Source: Streptococcus devriesei DSM 19639
Lineage (GTDB): Bacteria; Bacillota; Bacilli; Lactobacillales; Streptococcaceae
Direction of reading: 5' to 3'
Assembly (NCBI RefSeq): GCF_000423725.1
Contig: NZ_AUIN01000001.1
Span: 1-63,907, forward strand
DNA: 63,907 bases
How positions within the stretch are numbered: position 1 is the stretch's first letter; every line of letters starts with the position of its first letter. This document shows positions 19,083-27,329 of the stretch, one piece after another. Below the pieces are notes generated by a model that searched no databases, had not been told where the DNA came from, and saw nothing but the letters and a program-made list of their open reading frames with translations. Both the position numbers and the translations under genes were made by a program.

Positions 19083-19170
19083 TAAAATAGTAACAACTAA
19101 TGTAAAATTTTCACCAAACATGGCTCGGTATCCATCACTGTAAGGAGCTAAAGCTCAAACAGTGAGCGTA

Positions 19171-19324
19171 TCTTTTTCATAGCAGTGGCTACTAGTCATC
19201 TTCTCGCGGTTTTACCGCTTAAGCTGACAGTAGCTGTTGCATACGTATTCGTACGACCTGAGGGTCTACGACTGCGGTGAAATCTCCTAAAAACGGCTCA
19301 ACTTTTGTTGGGTTGTTTTGCTGT
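19171..19324 (+). repeat. Structured direct repeat family D, copy 2
   Basis: Same length and order as copy 1. The stem CGGC/GCCG has become CGGT/ACCG (two changes that restore pairing), GACCTGAAGGTC became GACCTGAGGGTC, and the final terminator-like hairpin is retained with one stem change (GCTCAAC). The pattern indicates selection on folding or recent duplication followed by paired change. Confidence 0.75.
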
Positions 19325-19554
19325 CTTTGCTTGCCCATCAAATACAGTCTGGACAGCTGCCAAGGACAGCAATTCTAGAAGATAGCAGTTAAAATTGTTC
19401 GGAAAAAATTTATTCAGAACAATGCATTTTATATGACAAATGCAACAGGATGTTACAGCCGTAAGATAGTTCTGTTAAGGTGAGCCGATGAGGAGGCATT
19501 TGAAAAAAACTATGTTAGGATAGGATTATCTCAAAAAACGAAAGGGACTATAAC

Positions 19555-20691
19555 ATGAAATTCAATCAAAAAATGCTATTAGCCTCAACACTCGCCTTAT
19601 CACTTTTTGCAGCTTTTGAAGCAAAAGCTGACGATAAGGCAGCAAACTGGGCACCGCGCACAGTAGAAGAAGTCAAAACAGACTTAGTCAGTCAAGGCAA
19701 TCAAACCACTTATACCGTTCAATACGGAGATACCCTCAGTACCATCGCAGATGCTATGTCTGTTGATGTCAATGTTTTAGCCAAGGTCAATCAAATTGCC
19801 AATATCAATCTGATTTTCCCGGGAACTACTATCACAGCAAGCTATGATGCTCAGCACAATGTCACAGGCATGACCATTGAAGGTGCAGATAACAGCGCAG
19901 TTTCAGGGCAGTCAGCATCGGTTAATTTTTCAACCAATGAAGTAACTGTCGGAGAGACCACAACATCTCTGGATGCTGTCGAAACTCCGGCGGCATACCA
20001 AGCACCGGCTGCTGAAACAACCGTACCGACAGAACAAGCAAGCTCAGCTCAGCCGGCTGCAAGTTCAGCGCCAGTCAGTGCAGAGCAGCCTGCGGTTCAG
20101 TCCACACCGGCTCAGGCAACCGCACCGGTTGCACCAACGGCAGCTCAAACAACCACTGCAGAATCTGCCTCAGCACCTGCACCTACCGCACAAACAAACG
20201 CTGCAGACACAGCTAATTCAGCCGCGCCGGCGCAAACAGAGGCACCAGCTGCCAGCCAAGCAGCGACGACGACTGCCCCTGCAGCTCCAGCCGCTGAGAC
20301 TGAAGCGCCAGCAGCAGAACCAGCGCAGCAACAAACAAGTGTTGACACCACAGGTCTTCAGCCGTCCGCTGCAAACTTTGCCAACAAGGTAGCTAATACT
20401 TATGGTGCTACGGATATCGGCGGTGTCCGTGAAGGCGACAGCGGTGACCATGGTACAGGTAATGCCGTTGATGTTATGGTTTACGATGATACCAATCTTG
20501 GTAAGCAAGTTGCTGACTATGCTACTTCAACCATGGCGGAAAATAATATTTCTTATGTGATTTATCAGCAAAAATTCTATGGACCGACCGATAACGTCTA
20601 CGGCCCTGCCAACACTTGGAACCAAATGCCGGATCGCGGCAGCGACACGGCCAACCATATGGATCACGTCCACGTGTCATTTAATAACTAA
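19555..20691 (+). CDS. sip: LysM surface immunogenic protein Sip-like
   Basis: 378-residue exported protein close in layout and sequence to group B streptococcal Sip. Signal peptide about 1-25 (AFEAKA-DD), then NWAPRTVEEVKTDLV, a LysM domain about 53-97 (TYTVQYGDTLSTIADAMSVDVNVLAKVNQI) that binds peptidoglycan, a Pro/Ala/Thr/Gln linker about 150-260, and a C-terminal globular domain about 268-378 with RGDSGDHG-like GVREGDSGDHGTGNAVDVMVYDD and TANHMDHVHVSF, a His/Asp-rich ending shared with Sip. No LPXTG or membrane anchor, so attachment is by LysM. The role of the C-terminal domain is not established. Position after the pur block is as in other streptococci. Confidence 0.88.
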   Translation: MKFNQKMLLASTLALSLFAAFEAKADDKAANWAPRTVEEVKTDLVSQGNQTTYTVQYGDTLSTIADAMSVDVNVLAKVNQIANINLIFPGTTITASYDAQHNVTGMTIEGADNSAVSGQSASVNFSTNEVTVGETTTSLDAVETPAAYQAPAAETTVPTEQASSAQPAASSAPVSAEQPAVQSTPAQATAPVAPTAAQTTTAESASAPAPTAQTNAADTANSAAPAQTEAPAASQAATTTAPAAPAAETEAPAAEPAQQQTSVDTTGLQPSAANFANKVANTYGATDIGGVREGDSGDHGTGNAVDVMVYDDTNLGKQVADYATSTMAENNISYVIYQQKFYGPTDNVYGPANTWNQMPDRGSDTANHMDHVHVSFNN

Positions 20692-20735
20692 TTAGCAAGT
20701 TAGAAACCTTAGAATCATTCAAAGGTGTTACTTCT

Positions 20736-20804
20736 AAAAAAGCTCCTCTTATAAGCGGCCAGTGAAAAGCAACTATTCACTGGATACTGTGAGAGGAGTT
20801 TTTT
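20736..20804. terminator. Bidirectional terminator between sip and the oxidoreductase gene
   Basis: AAAAAAGCTCCTCT pairs with AGAGGAGTTTTTT, with an inner stem CCAGTGAA/TTCACTGG. A runs at the left and T runs at the right let it serve both the + strand sip transcript and the converging - strand gene. Confidence 0.85.
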
Positions 20805-20826
20805 CTATGCTTTAAAATTGATAAAT

Positions 20827-21810
20827 CTATTCTTCTTCTGGGTAGACAATTCCCCATTCTTTGCGCAGCTGAGTCATGATATCCATGACATCTTGCGTGT
20901 AACCCAGATGCATGGTGTTTTCGATACCTGCGACAGCTTTTTCCATATCAGCCACTTCATAGACAAGAGCCTGAGCGGTATCTCCAGCCTCGATCACCTC
21001 CTGGTGCCCATCCTCGGTATAGGTAATGACAGCTTTTTGTCCGCGCGGGTATTCATAAAGTTCGATATAACCCTTGTCGTAAGCGATCGTTCCGCGTTTA
21101 GGCTGCTTGGCATGGAGACTGAGGGTAATTGTCGCCATCTGGCCTTCATCATTGGTCAGAAGGATTCCCGCTTGCTCATCCACGCCGGTTGGTGCCAGCT
21201 GAACCTGTGAAGCAATCTGTTTCGGACTTGATGCCATAAACCAGCGGATAAAGGACAGCGCATAAACACCGATATCCAGCAAAGCGCCGCCCGCTAAATC
21301 ACGGCTGAAAAAGCGGTTAGTCATGTCGTAGTCTTTATAACTGCCAAAGTTCATCTGGATAAGTTTAAGTTCGCCCAGCTGACCGGAATTCACAATCTCT
21401 GTTAGTTTACGGTAAATGGGCATATGAAAAATCGTCATGGCTTCTGCCAAAACAACATGGTTTTTCTGAGCCAGTTTAATGGCTTCATCAAGTTCATCTG
21501 AATTCAGTGTAATTGATTTTTCACACAGCACGTGTTTACCGGCAGCCAGTGCTTTTCTGAGAAAATTGATATGAGTGTTATGCGGCGTTGAAATGTAGAT
21601 AATATCCACATCGGGATCGTCAAAAACGTCATCAATCTTGTCATAAACTTTGTCAATACCGTATTTTTGGGCAAATGCAAGGCCTTTTTCGTGCGTACGG
21701 TTGGCAACTGAATAAATAGTGCGTCCTTGAGACTGCAGAGCCTGAGCGAGTTCGTTGGCAATAACGCCAGTCCCCAGCGTTGCCCAATTGTAGTGTTCTT
21801 TTGTCATCAT
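20827..21810 (-). CDS. Gfo/Idh/MocA-family oxidoreductase
   Basis: 327-residue NAD(P)-dependent sugar-type dehydrogenase. N-terminal Rossmann fold with WATLGTGVIANELAQAL (about 9-25) and the family signature around HVLCEKSITLN (about 92-102, the EKP-type motif with Ser in place of Pro), then the C-terminal substrate domain. The SD GGAGGCGC is read on the - strand just upstream of the start. Substrate unknown; such proteins act on sugars, inositol, trans-dihydrodiols and others. It is the first - strand gene in the window and is transcribed towards sip. Confidence 0.88.
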   Translation of the reverse strand: MMTKEHYNWATLGTGVIANELAQALQSQGRTIYSVANRTHEKGLAFAQKYGIDKVYDKIDDVFDDPDVDIIYISTPHNTHINFLRKALAAGKHVLCEKSITLNSDELDEAIKLAQKNHVVLAEAMTIFHMPIYRKLTEIVNSGQLGELKLIQMNFGSYKDYDMTNRFFSRDLAGGALLDIGVYALSFIRWFMASSPKQIASQVQLAPTGVDEQAGILLTNDEGQMATITLSLHAKQPKRGTIAYDKGYIELYEYPRGQKAVITYTEDGHQEVIEAGDTAQALVYEVADMEKAVAGIENTMHLGYTQDVMDIMTQLRKEWGIVYPEEE

Positions 21811-22171
21811 AAGCGCCTCCTTTTCTTTAGTATATCAGAAAAAGGGATTAGATATTCAAAAATATTTGAAATACTGAGAAGATTGGGAATAAATTTTTCT
21901 GCAAATCAGAACCAGAAGAATTTCAGATTTTTGAGGAAACAGATAAAATAATTTTATCTATTCAAACAAAAAGTTTCTGCATACCGCCATGCAGGGCTTT
22001 TTTTGATGGACAAACGCACTATTTGCGATTGGACTGTTTACAAGTAAGGTTTTTCGGATGACAGGAAAATGATGTCATAAAATCTAACATCGTTTTGTAG
22101 ATTTGCCTTGGCAGCCGATCTTTTTTGGGTTATAGTTATACTGTAATAATTCTGATAAAGGAGAAAAAGAG
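21811..22171. other. 361-base divergent intergenic region with promoter of the pxp operon
   Basis: A clear + strand promoter: TTGGCA (22108-22113), 17 bases, TATAGT (22131-22136), followed by AAAGGAG before the transporter start. A terminator-like stem CTGCAT/ATGCAG with GGCTTTTTTT (about 21970-22003) has no evident upstream + strand gene. The rest is AT-rich with no ORF. Confidence 0.65.
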
Positions 22172-23374
22172 ATGAACAACAAGAAGAAAAACAAAGGCCC
22201 TCTTCTGGGTGCTGCTTTTATCATGGCTACCTCTGCTGTGGGACCGGGCTTTCTAACGCAAACCGCAAAATTCACCAGTGACTTTTCGGCCAGTTTTGGT
22301 TTTGTGATTCTGGCTTCAATTGCCCTGGCTTTGATTGTTCAGACCAATATTTGGCGTGTCTTAACGGTCAGCGGTTTGAGAGGTCAGGATATTGCCAATA
22401 AACTTCTGCCGGGTTTGGGGTATGTCTTAGCTTTTCTGATTGTTTTGGGCGGTCTCGTTTTTAATATTGGAAATGTTGGCGGCGGGGCTCTTGGTTTTAA
22501 TACCTTATTGGGTCTTCCTACGACAGTGGGTTATTTCCTGGCTGGCGGTCTGGCTATTTTAATTTTTCTTTTTAAAAATGCTATGACAGCGATGGATAAC
22601 TTTACCAAAGTTTTAGGCGGCTTGATGATTCTTGTTATCTTTCTTGTTATTCTTATTGTCAATCCTCCTTATGGAACCGCTTTAAAAGAAACCTTTATGC
22701 CGTCAGCCGGCCTTTCAAATCTTTTTAACGCTATTTTAACGCTTCTAGGCGGCACAGTTGGAGGCTACATTACCTTTGCAGGAGCGCATCGTTTGATTGA
22801 TGCCGGTTTTACAGGTCAGGAAAACTTAGATCATGTTAAGAAAAGTTCCATCATGGGTATTTCTATCGCAACAATTGTCCGCATTTTCTTGTTTCTGGCT
22901 ATTTTAGGAGTTGTTTCCAAAGGTGCTGTCTTAGATCCTAACAATCCGGCAGCAGATGCATTCAAGCAAGGAGCTGGCGAACTGGGCTACCGTTTCTTTG
23001 GCTTGGTACTCTTATCGGCAGCCCTGACGTCAATTGTTGGTGCGGCTTATACGTCTGTTTCTTTTCTCAAGACATTGAGCAAGACAGTGGCTAAACACGA
23101 AAAGACGGTCACGATTATTTTTATCATTATTTCAACCTTTATCATGGCCTTTTTGGGACAGCCGGCTAATCTGCTGGTTGTTGCCGGCGCCTTAAATGGT
23201 TTGATTTTGCCTTTAACGTTAGGCATTTGTCTTATTGCCAGCCAAAAAACAAGTATCATGGGTGCGGCTTATAAGCATCCTAAGTGGCTCTTCTGGCTGG
23301 GAATTCTTGTCGTTGGCATTACAGCTTATTTGGGGGTAGTGTCCTTAGGAAATTTGGGGCAGTTGTTTTCATAG
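22172..23374 (+). CDS. NRAMP-family membrane transporter of the oxoprolinase operon (YcsG-like)
   Basis: 400-residue membrane protein with about 11 helices and NRAMP-like start GPGFLTQTAKFTSDFSASFGF. The canonical metal-binding DPGN of helix 1 is absent (sequence TAKFTSD there), and the helix 6 MPH motif reads GAH (FAGAHRLIDAGF). It therefore is unlikely to be a manganese or iron NRAMP. Bacillus subtilis has a comparable protein (YcsG) next to ycsF-kipI-kipA, and here the gene heads pxpB-pxpC-pxpA. A role in uptake of 5-oxoproline or a related amide is inferred from context. The next gene starts 24 bases on. Confidence 0.82.
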   Translation: MNNKKKNKGPLLGAAFIMATSAVGPGFLTQTAKFTSDFSASFGFVILASIALALIVQTNIWRVLTVSGLRGQDIANKLLPGLGYVLAFLIVLGGLVFNIGNVGGGALGFNTLLGLPTTVGYFLAGGLAILIFLFKNAMTAMDNFTKVLGGLMILVIFLVILIVNPPYGTALKETFMPSAGLSNLFNAILTLLGGTVGGYITFAGAHRLIDAGFTGQENLDHVKKSSIMGISIATIVRIFLFLAILGVVSKGAVLDPNNPAADAFKQGAGELGYRFFGLVLLSAALTSIVGAAYTSVSFLKTLSKTVAKHEKTVTIIFIIISTFIMAFLGQPANLLVVAGALNGLILPLTLGICLIASQKTSIMGAAYKHPKWLFWLGILVVGITAYLGVVSLGNLGQLFS

Positions 23375-23398
23375 GCAATTCGCTGAGAGGAGGTTTGT

Positions 23399-24139
23399 AT
23401 GGAATATAGAATTAGACTGGCTGGCGATTCAGCTCTGCTGATTGAATTTGAACAGGACATTAAGCAGGAGACAAATCAAAAAATCAAAGCTATGCTCCAG
23501 CTGCTGAAAGAACAGCCAATTGAAGGTGTTCATGATATTATTCCTGCTTTTGCCTCACTGCTGATCAACTATGATCCGCACATTCTTTCTTATAAGTCTC
23601 TGGTCAGCCAACTAACGACGTTGCTGCAGCAAGATATAAGGACTGCTCAAAAGGAGCAGCGGATCATTGAAATTCCTGTATGCTATGGTGGGGAGTACGG
23701 ACCGGATATACAATTTGTTGCTCAGAATGCCGGTTTATCGGAAGCAGAAGTCATTGCCAGACATACTAGCCGTGATTATCTGATTTATATGCTGGGCTTT
23801 CTGCCGGGCTTCCCTTATTTGGGCGGTTTGGATGAGACCATTCATACCCCTCGTTTGGAAAATCCAAGACTGACTATTGCGGCCGGCAGTGTTGGCATTG
23901 GCGGCAGCCAAACAGGTATCTATCCTCTGGCTTCTCCCGGCGGCTGGCGCTTAATCGGCAGAACACCTCTTAAGACCTATGACCCTCAAAAACAGCAGCC
24001 CTTTATCTTTGGAGCCGGTGATTATATTCGTTTTAAGGCTGTTGACGAATCGGATTATCACAGTATTCATCAGGCTGTTTTGGCTGGCAGTTATGAGATT
24101 GCTGTATTGACCGGAGAGGAGGTTAGAAATGGGGATTAG
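23399..24139 (+). CDS. pxpB: 5-oxoprolinase subunit B (KipI family)
   Basis: 246 residues. With PxpA and PxpC it hydrolyses 5-oxoproline to glutamate at the cost of ATP. Visible: MEYRIRLAGDSALLIEFEQ at the start (the family's start with gdsAllvef), the cyclophilin-like domain core with YMLGFLPGFPYLGGLDETIHTPRL (about 131-154) and GSVGIGGSQTGIYPLASPGGWRLIGRTP. The SD is GAGAGGAGG. The start of pxpC overlaps its end by 11 bases. In Bacillus the homologue KipI also inhibits the sporulation kinase KinA; streptococci lack that target. Confidence 0.92.
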   Translation: MEYRIRLAGDSALLIEFEQDIKQETNQKIKAMLQLLKEQPIEGVHDIIPAFASLLINYDPHILSYKSLVSQLTTLLQQDIRTAQKEQRIIEIPVCYGGEYGPDIQFVAQNAGLSEAEVIARHTSRDYLIYMLGFLPGFPYLGGLDETIHTPRLENPRLTIAAGSVGIGGSQTGIYPLASPGGWRLIGRTPLKTYDPQKQQPFIFGAGDYIRFKAVDESDYHSIHQAVLAGSYEIAVLTGEEVRNGD

Positions 24140-25145
24140 AATCCTAAAACCCGGGCTCATGACAACTGTTCAAGACAGCGGCCGCAATGGTTATCAAAGT
24201 CAGGGATTCAGTGTTTCGGGTGTTATGGATGTCAGATCGTTTCGGATAGCCAATCTTCTGCTGGACAATCCTGAAAATGAAGCTGTTCTCGAATTTTCTC
24301 TGGTGGGCCCAATCTTAGCATTCACTCAAGATACAATTATTGCCATCACCGGTGGGGATTTTCAGCCGACAGTCAATGGCGAGCCGGCAGCCATGTATAC
24401 TGCTCTTTATATACATGAAGGAGATGTTCTAGCCTTTGGCGGTGCTAGGACGGGTTCGCGGGGTTACATCAGTTTTTCCGGCGGTTTGAAGATTCCAGAG
24501 GTTATGGGGAGCCGCTCAACCAACGTCAAAGTCGGACTGGGCGGCTTTAAAGGGCGGCAGCTGCAAGCAGATGACTATATTCCCTTTCGCAGCAATCGCC
24601 TTTACCTGCCGCACTTTTTATCCAGAAAACTGCCGGCTGATGATTTTGATCAGGGAAAGGCAGTTTTGAGAGTTGTTTTAGGACCGCAAGATCACTATTT
24701 TACAGAAGAAGGCCTGCAGACTTTTCTGAGAGAAACTTATACGGTTACCAAAGATTTTGACCGGATGGGCTGCCGTTTAGACGGTCCGTCTGTTGTTCAC
24801 AAGGACAAGGCAGATATTATTTCTGATGCGACTGTTTTTGGGGCCATTCAGGTGCCGGCTCACGGCAAGCCTATTGTTTTATTGGCCGATCGTCAAACGA
24901 CAGGCGGCTATGCTAAAATAGGAGCCGTTATTTCTGTGGATCTTCCCAAATTGGTGCAAAGAAAGATGAATCATCGCATTCGCTTTGAAGCTGTTTCGGT
25001 TGAAGAAGCTCAGAATCTGCTGCAAAAAGAAGCCGCTGAATTTGAACACATGCGCAGCCGCATTCATCAGCCCTGCCCGGAAATACTGACGCGGCGTCGT
25101 ACAGCTAAGCGTTTGGCTTCACTTTTTGAAAGGAATTGCATTTGA
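24129..25145 (+). CDS. pxpC: 5-oxoprolinase subunit C (KipA family)
   Basis: 338 residues of the biotin-dependent carboxyltransferase-like family (AHS2). Visible: ILKPGLMTTVQDSGRNGYQSQGFSVSGVMD at the N terminus, AVLEFSLVGP, GSRGYISFSGG, LRVVLGPQDHYFT, and the late LADRQTTGGYAKIGAVISVDLPKLVQ. Length is typical. It overlaps pxpB by 11 bases and is followed after 36 bases by a degenerate biotin-carboxylase-like gene. The B-C pair forms the complex that activates oxoproline. Confidence 0.92.
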   Translation: MGIRILKPGLMTTVQDSGRNGYQSQGFSVSGVMDVRSFRIANLLLDNPENEAVLEFSLVGPILAFTQDTIIAITGGDFQPTVNGEPAAMYTALYIHEGDVLAFGGARTGSRGYISFSGGLKIPEVMGSRSTNVKVGLGGFKGRQLQADDYIPFRSNRLYLPHFLSRKLPADDFDQGKAVLRVVLGPQDHYFTEEGLQTFLRETYTVTKDFDRMGCRLDGPSVVHKDKADIISDATVFGAIQVPAHGKPIVLLADRQTTGGYAKIGAVISVDLPKLVQRKMNHRIRFEAVSVEEAQNLLQKEAAEFEHMRSRIHQPCPEILTRRRTAKRLASLFERNCI

Positions 25146-25181
25146 CGTTTGTTTGACATTGACAGTTAAGTAGGTAATATC

Positions 25182-26342
25182 ATGATTCATAAAATACTTG
25201 TAGCCAACCGCGGCACAATAGCGGTTAGTATCATTCGGACCTGCCGCTGCTTGGGGATTCAGACAGTCGCTGTCTATTCCAAGGAAGATGCTCAAAGTCT
25301 GCATGTACAGCTGGCAGACCAACGCCTTTGCATCGGTCAGGGTTCGCTTGAGAACAGTTATTTGAACCGGGAGAATATCATTTCAGCTGCTTTATATACC
25401 GGCGCTGATGCTGTTCATCCGGGCTGCGGTTTTCTGGCAGAAGATGCTGCCTTTGCCAGACTTTGTCAAAAGCACGGACTTATTTTTATTGGACCGAGTC
25501 CGGAGCTTATTGAACAGCTCCATACCGGCTCTCGGCTTGAGCAGATAAGAGAGAAGATCCGTCTTCCTTTCTTGCCTGAAAATGCGCCTAAAGAAACTGC
25601 CGAAGGCTCTGCGGACTTTTCTCGAACGATTGAGGTTCCCATTATCGCTGATCAGTTTGGCAAGATTGTGGTTTTAAAAGAAAAAGACTGCCTGAGCCGG
25701 GCAAACGGACAGAGTATACTGGAAGAGACGCCTTCAGCGGTCCTTGGTACAAAAGGCCGGCAGGCATTAAGACAGACGGCTTTTGAGATTGCTAAGGCCC
25801 TTTGTTATACCAATGTTGGGACGGTGATTTTTGCTCTGAACAAATCGCAGCAGGTCTATGTTAAAGGAATAACTGCCGGTATTTCATCAGGATATGGTTT
25901 AACAGAAATGGCAGCGGGACTGGATGTGATTGGTGAGCAGATTAGAATTGCGGACGGTGAAGCTCTGTCTTTTAAACAAGAAGAAGCTGCTAGCAAAGGG
26001 CATGCCCTTGTCTGTCACATCAGAGCAAATTTTTCTGCTGAAAGCTCTGAGGCAGAGTCTCGCTTGGTTCATCATTTGCATGTGCCCGCCGGACACGGTG
26101 TCAGAGTGGATACGGCTCTTTATGCCGGTTATCAGATTCCTGCCTATCAGGATTACGATACAGAGATTGCTCAAGTTATTGTTCAGGCGCCCAGCAGAGC
26201 AGCTGCCATTCAAAAAATGAAAACGACCTTAGATGAAATGGTCGTGCTTGGTGTTGAAACTAATTTAGATTTTCAGTATAGTATAATGGAAGATCCTAAA
26301 TTTAGAGACGGTAGAATTGACAAACTAAATAGTGATGATTGA
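25182..26342 (+). CDS. Degenerate biotin-carboxylase-like protein (probable pseudoenzyme)
   Basis: 386 residues against about 450 for AccC. The N-terminal domain is clear (KILVANRGTIAVSIIR, VHPGCGFLAED, IFIGPSPELIEQL), and so is the C-terminal domain (GHALVCHIRANFS, VRVDTALYAGYQIPAYQD). About 60 residues that hold the glycine-rich ATP loop (KASGGGGGRGM in AccC) are missing after residue 130, and the catalytic segment EMNTRIQVEHPVTE is replaced by KGITAGISSGYGLTE, so the Glu, Arg and Gln needed for carboxylation are absent. No biotin carrier gene is adjacent. The frame is open and the gene has kept its place in the pxp operon, where other bacteria have accC. It may be a structural partner or a decaying gene. 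Confidence 0.8.
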   Translation: MIHKILVANRGTIAVSIIRTCRCLGIQTVAVYSKEDAQSLHVQLADQRLCIGQGSLENSYLNRENIISAALYTGADAVHPGCGFLAEDAAFARLCQKHGLIFIGPSPELIEQLHTGSRLEQIREKIRLPFLPENAPKETAEGSADFSRTIEVPIIADQFGKIVVLKEKDCLSRANGQSILEETPSAVLGTKGRQALRQTAFEIAKALCYTNVGTVIFALNKSQQVYVKGITAGISSGYGLTEMAAGLDVIGEQIRIADGEALSFKQEEAASKGHALVCHIRANFSAESSEAESRLVHHLHVPAGHGVRVDTALYAGYQIPAYQDYDTEIAQVIVQAPSRAAAIQKMKTTLDEMVVLGVETNLDFQYSIMEDPKFRDGRIDKLNSDD

Positions 26343-26357
26343 GCCAAGGAGATTGGT

Positions 26358-27131
26358 ATGACGTATAAAATTGATTTAAACAGCGATTTAGGAGAGAGTT
26401 TTGGGGCTTACCACATGGGACAAGACAGCGAGATTATCCCTTTAATCAGCTCAGCTAATATTGCCTGCGGTTTTCATGCAGGGGATCCTTTGGTTATGTT
26501 AAGGACCACCCAATTAGTGCAAGAAAATAAAATTGCCATGGGTGCTCATCCGGGCTTTTCTGACCTGATAGGTTTTGGCCGGCGCAACCTGCAGATAAGC
26601 ACGAAGGAAGCTGCAGCCGATACAACTTACCAGATAGGTGCTTTGGATGCTTTTGCCAAAGCCGGCAACATGCAGCTGCAGCATGTGAAACCGCACGGAG
26701 CTCTTTACAATATGGCCTGCAAAGACAGCAAGCTGGCAAGGGCTATTGCTCAGGCTGTTGCCAGCTATGATGACAGGCTCATTTTGCTGTGCCCCGGTGC
26801 CAGTGAATTGGCGCTGGCTGCTAAAGCCAGCGGTTTAAGAGTGGCAAAAGAAGTTTTTGCGGACCGTGCTTACGAAAGTGATGGTTCCTTGGTCAGCCGC
26901 AACAAAGAAGGCGCCATGATTACCGATGAGCATGTGGCTATAGATCGCTTAATCCAAATGATTAAAGATAAAACAGTTGTCAGCATTGATGGCAAGACCA
27001 TACCCATTGAGGCAGACTCTGTCTGTGTCCACGGGGACGGCCCCAAGGCACTTAAATTTGTCAAAGAAATCAGACAAGCCTTTCAACAGGAAGGCATCAC
27101 AATCAGCCCTTTGGCAGACATTGTTGACTGA
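26358..27131 (+). CDS. pxpA: 5-oxoprolinase subunit A (LamB/YcsF family)
   Basis: 257 residues. Family signature at the N terminus, YKIDLNSDLGESFG, followed by SSANIACGFHAGDPLVM, GAHPGFSD, VKPHGALYN, and the C-terminal EADSVCVHGDGPKAL. PxpA completes oxoproline hydrolysis with PxpBC. The SD AAGGAGA is eight bases before ATG 26358. Last gene of the operon, followed by a terminator at 27161. Confidence 0.94.
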   Translation: MTYKIDLNSDLGESFGAYHMGQDSEIIPLISSANIACGFHAGDPLVMLRTTQLVQENKIAMGAHPGFSDLIGFGRRNLQISTKEAAADTTYQIGALDAFAKAGNMQLQHVKPHGALYNMACKDSKLARAIAQAVASYDDRLILLCPGASELALAAKASGLRVAKEVFADRAYESDGSLVSRNKEGAMITDEHVAIDRLIQMIKDKTVVSIDGKTIPIEADSVCVHGDGPKALKFVKEIRQAFQQEGITISPLADIVD

Positions 27132-27160
27132 GCTTCTGCACAAGCTCCTTAATAATCCAT

Positions 27161-27230
27161 AAAAAACTCAGCATTGTATTGAAACGGTTTTAGTGTTTTT
27201 CCAAGGTTTCATACATGACTGAGTTTTTTT
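27161..27230. terminator. Bidirectional terminator after pxpA
   Basis: AAAAAACTCAG pairs with CTGAGTTTTTTT; inner pairing GTATTGAAAC/GTTTCATAC. It serves pxpA and the converging - strand gene. A second stem, CACAAAAACTACTGA / TCAGTAATTTTTGTG (27260-27298), lies closer to the - strand gene. Confidence 0.85.
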
Positions 27231-27329
27231 CTATGATTAAATTTATAAAGTTATATATTCACAAAAACTACTGAAATCATTTCTCAGTAATTTTTGTGCT
27301 TTATGAGTACCCAATTTTTATTGTTAGCA

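Larger units (their letters stand above)
18801..19554. other. 754-base gene-free stretch before sip
   Basis: No credible ORF. It holds two 154-base direct repeats (18929-19082 and 19171-19324), each ending in a terminator-like stem, a hairpin TCACTG/CAGTGA between them (about 19134-19166), and the sip upstream region with a possible -35 TTGAAA (19500-19505) and a poor -10 TAGGAT (19521-19526). Confidence 0.7.

Noticed and set aside
19449..19465. Possible WalR box before sip (TGTTAC...CGTAAG)
   Set aside because: The half-sites are nine bases apart instead of eleven, so the spacing does not fit the consensus.
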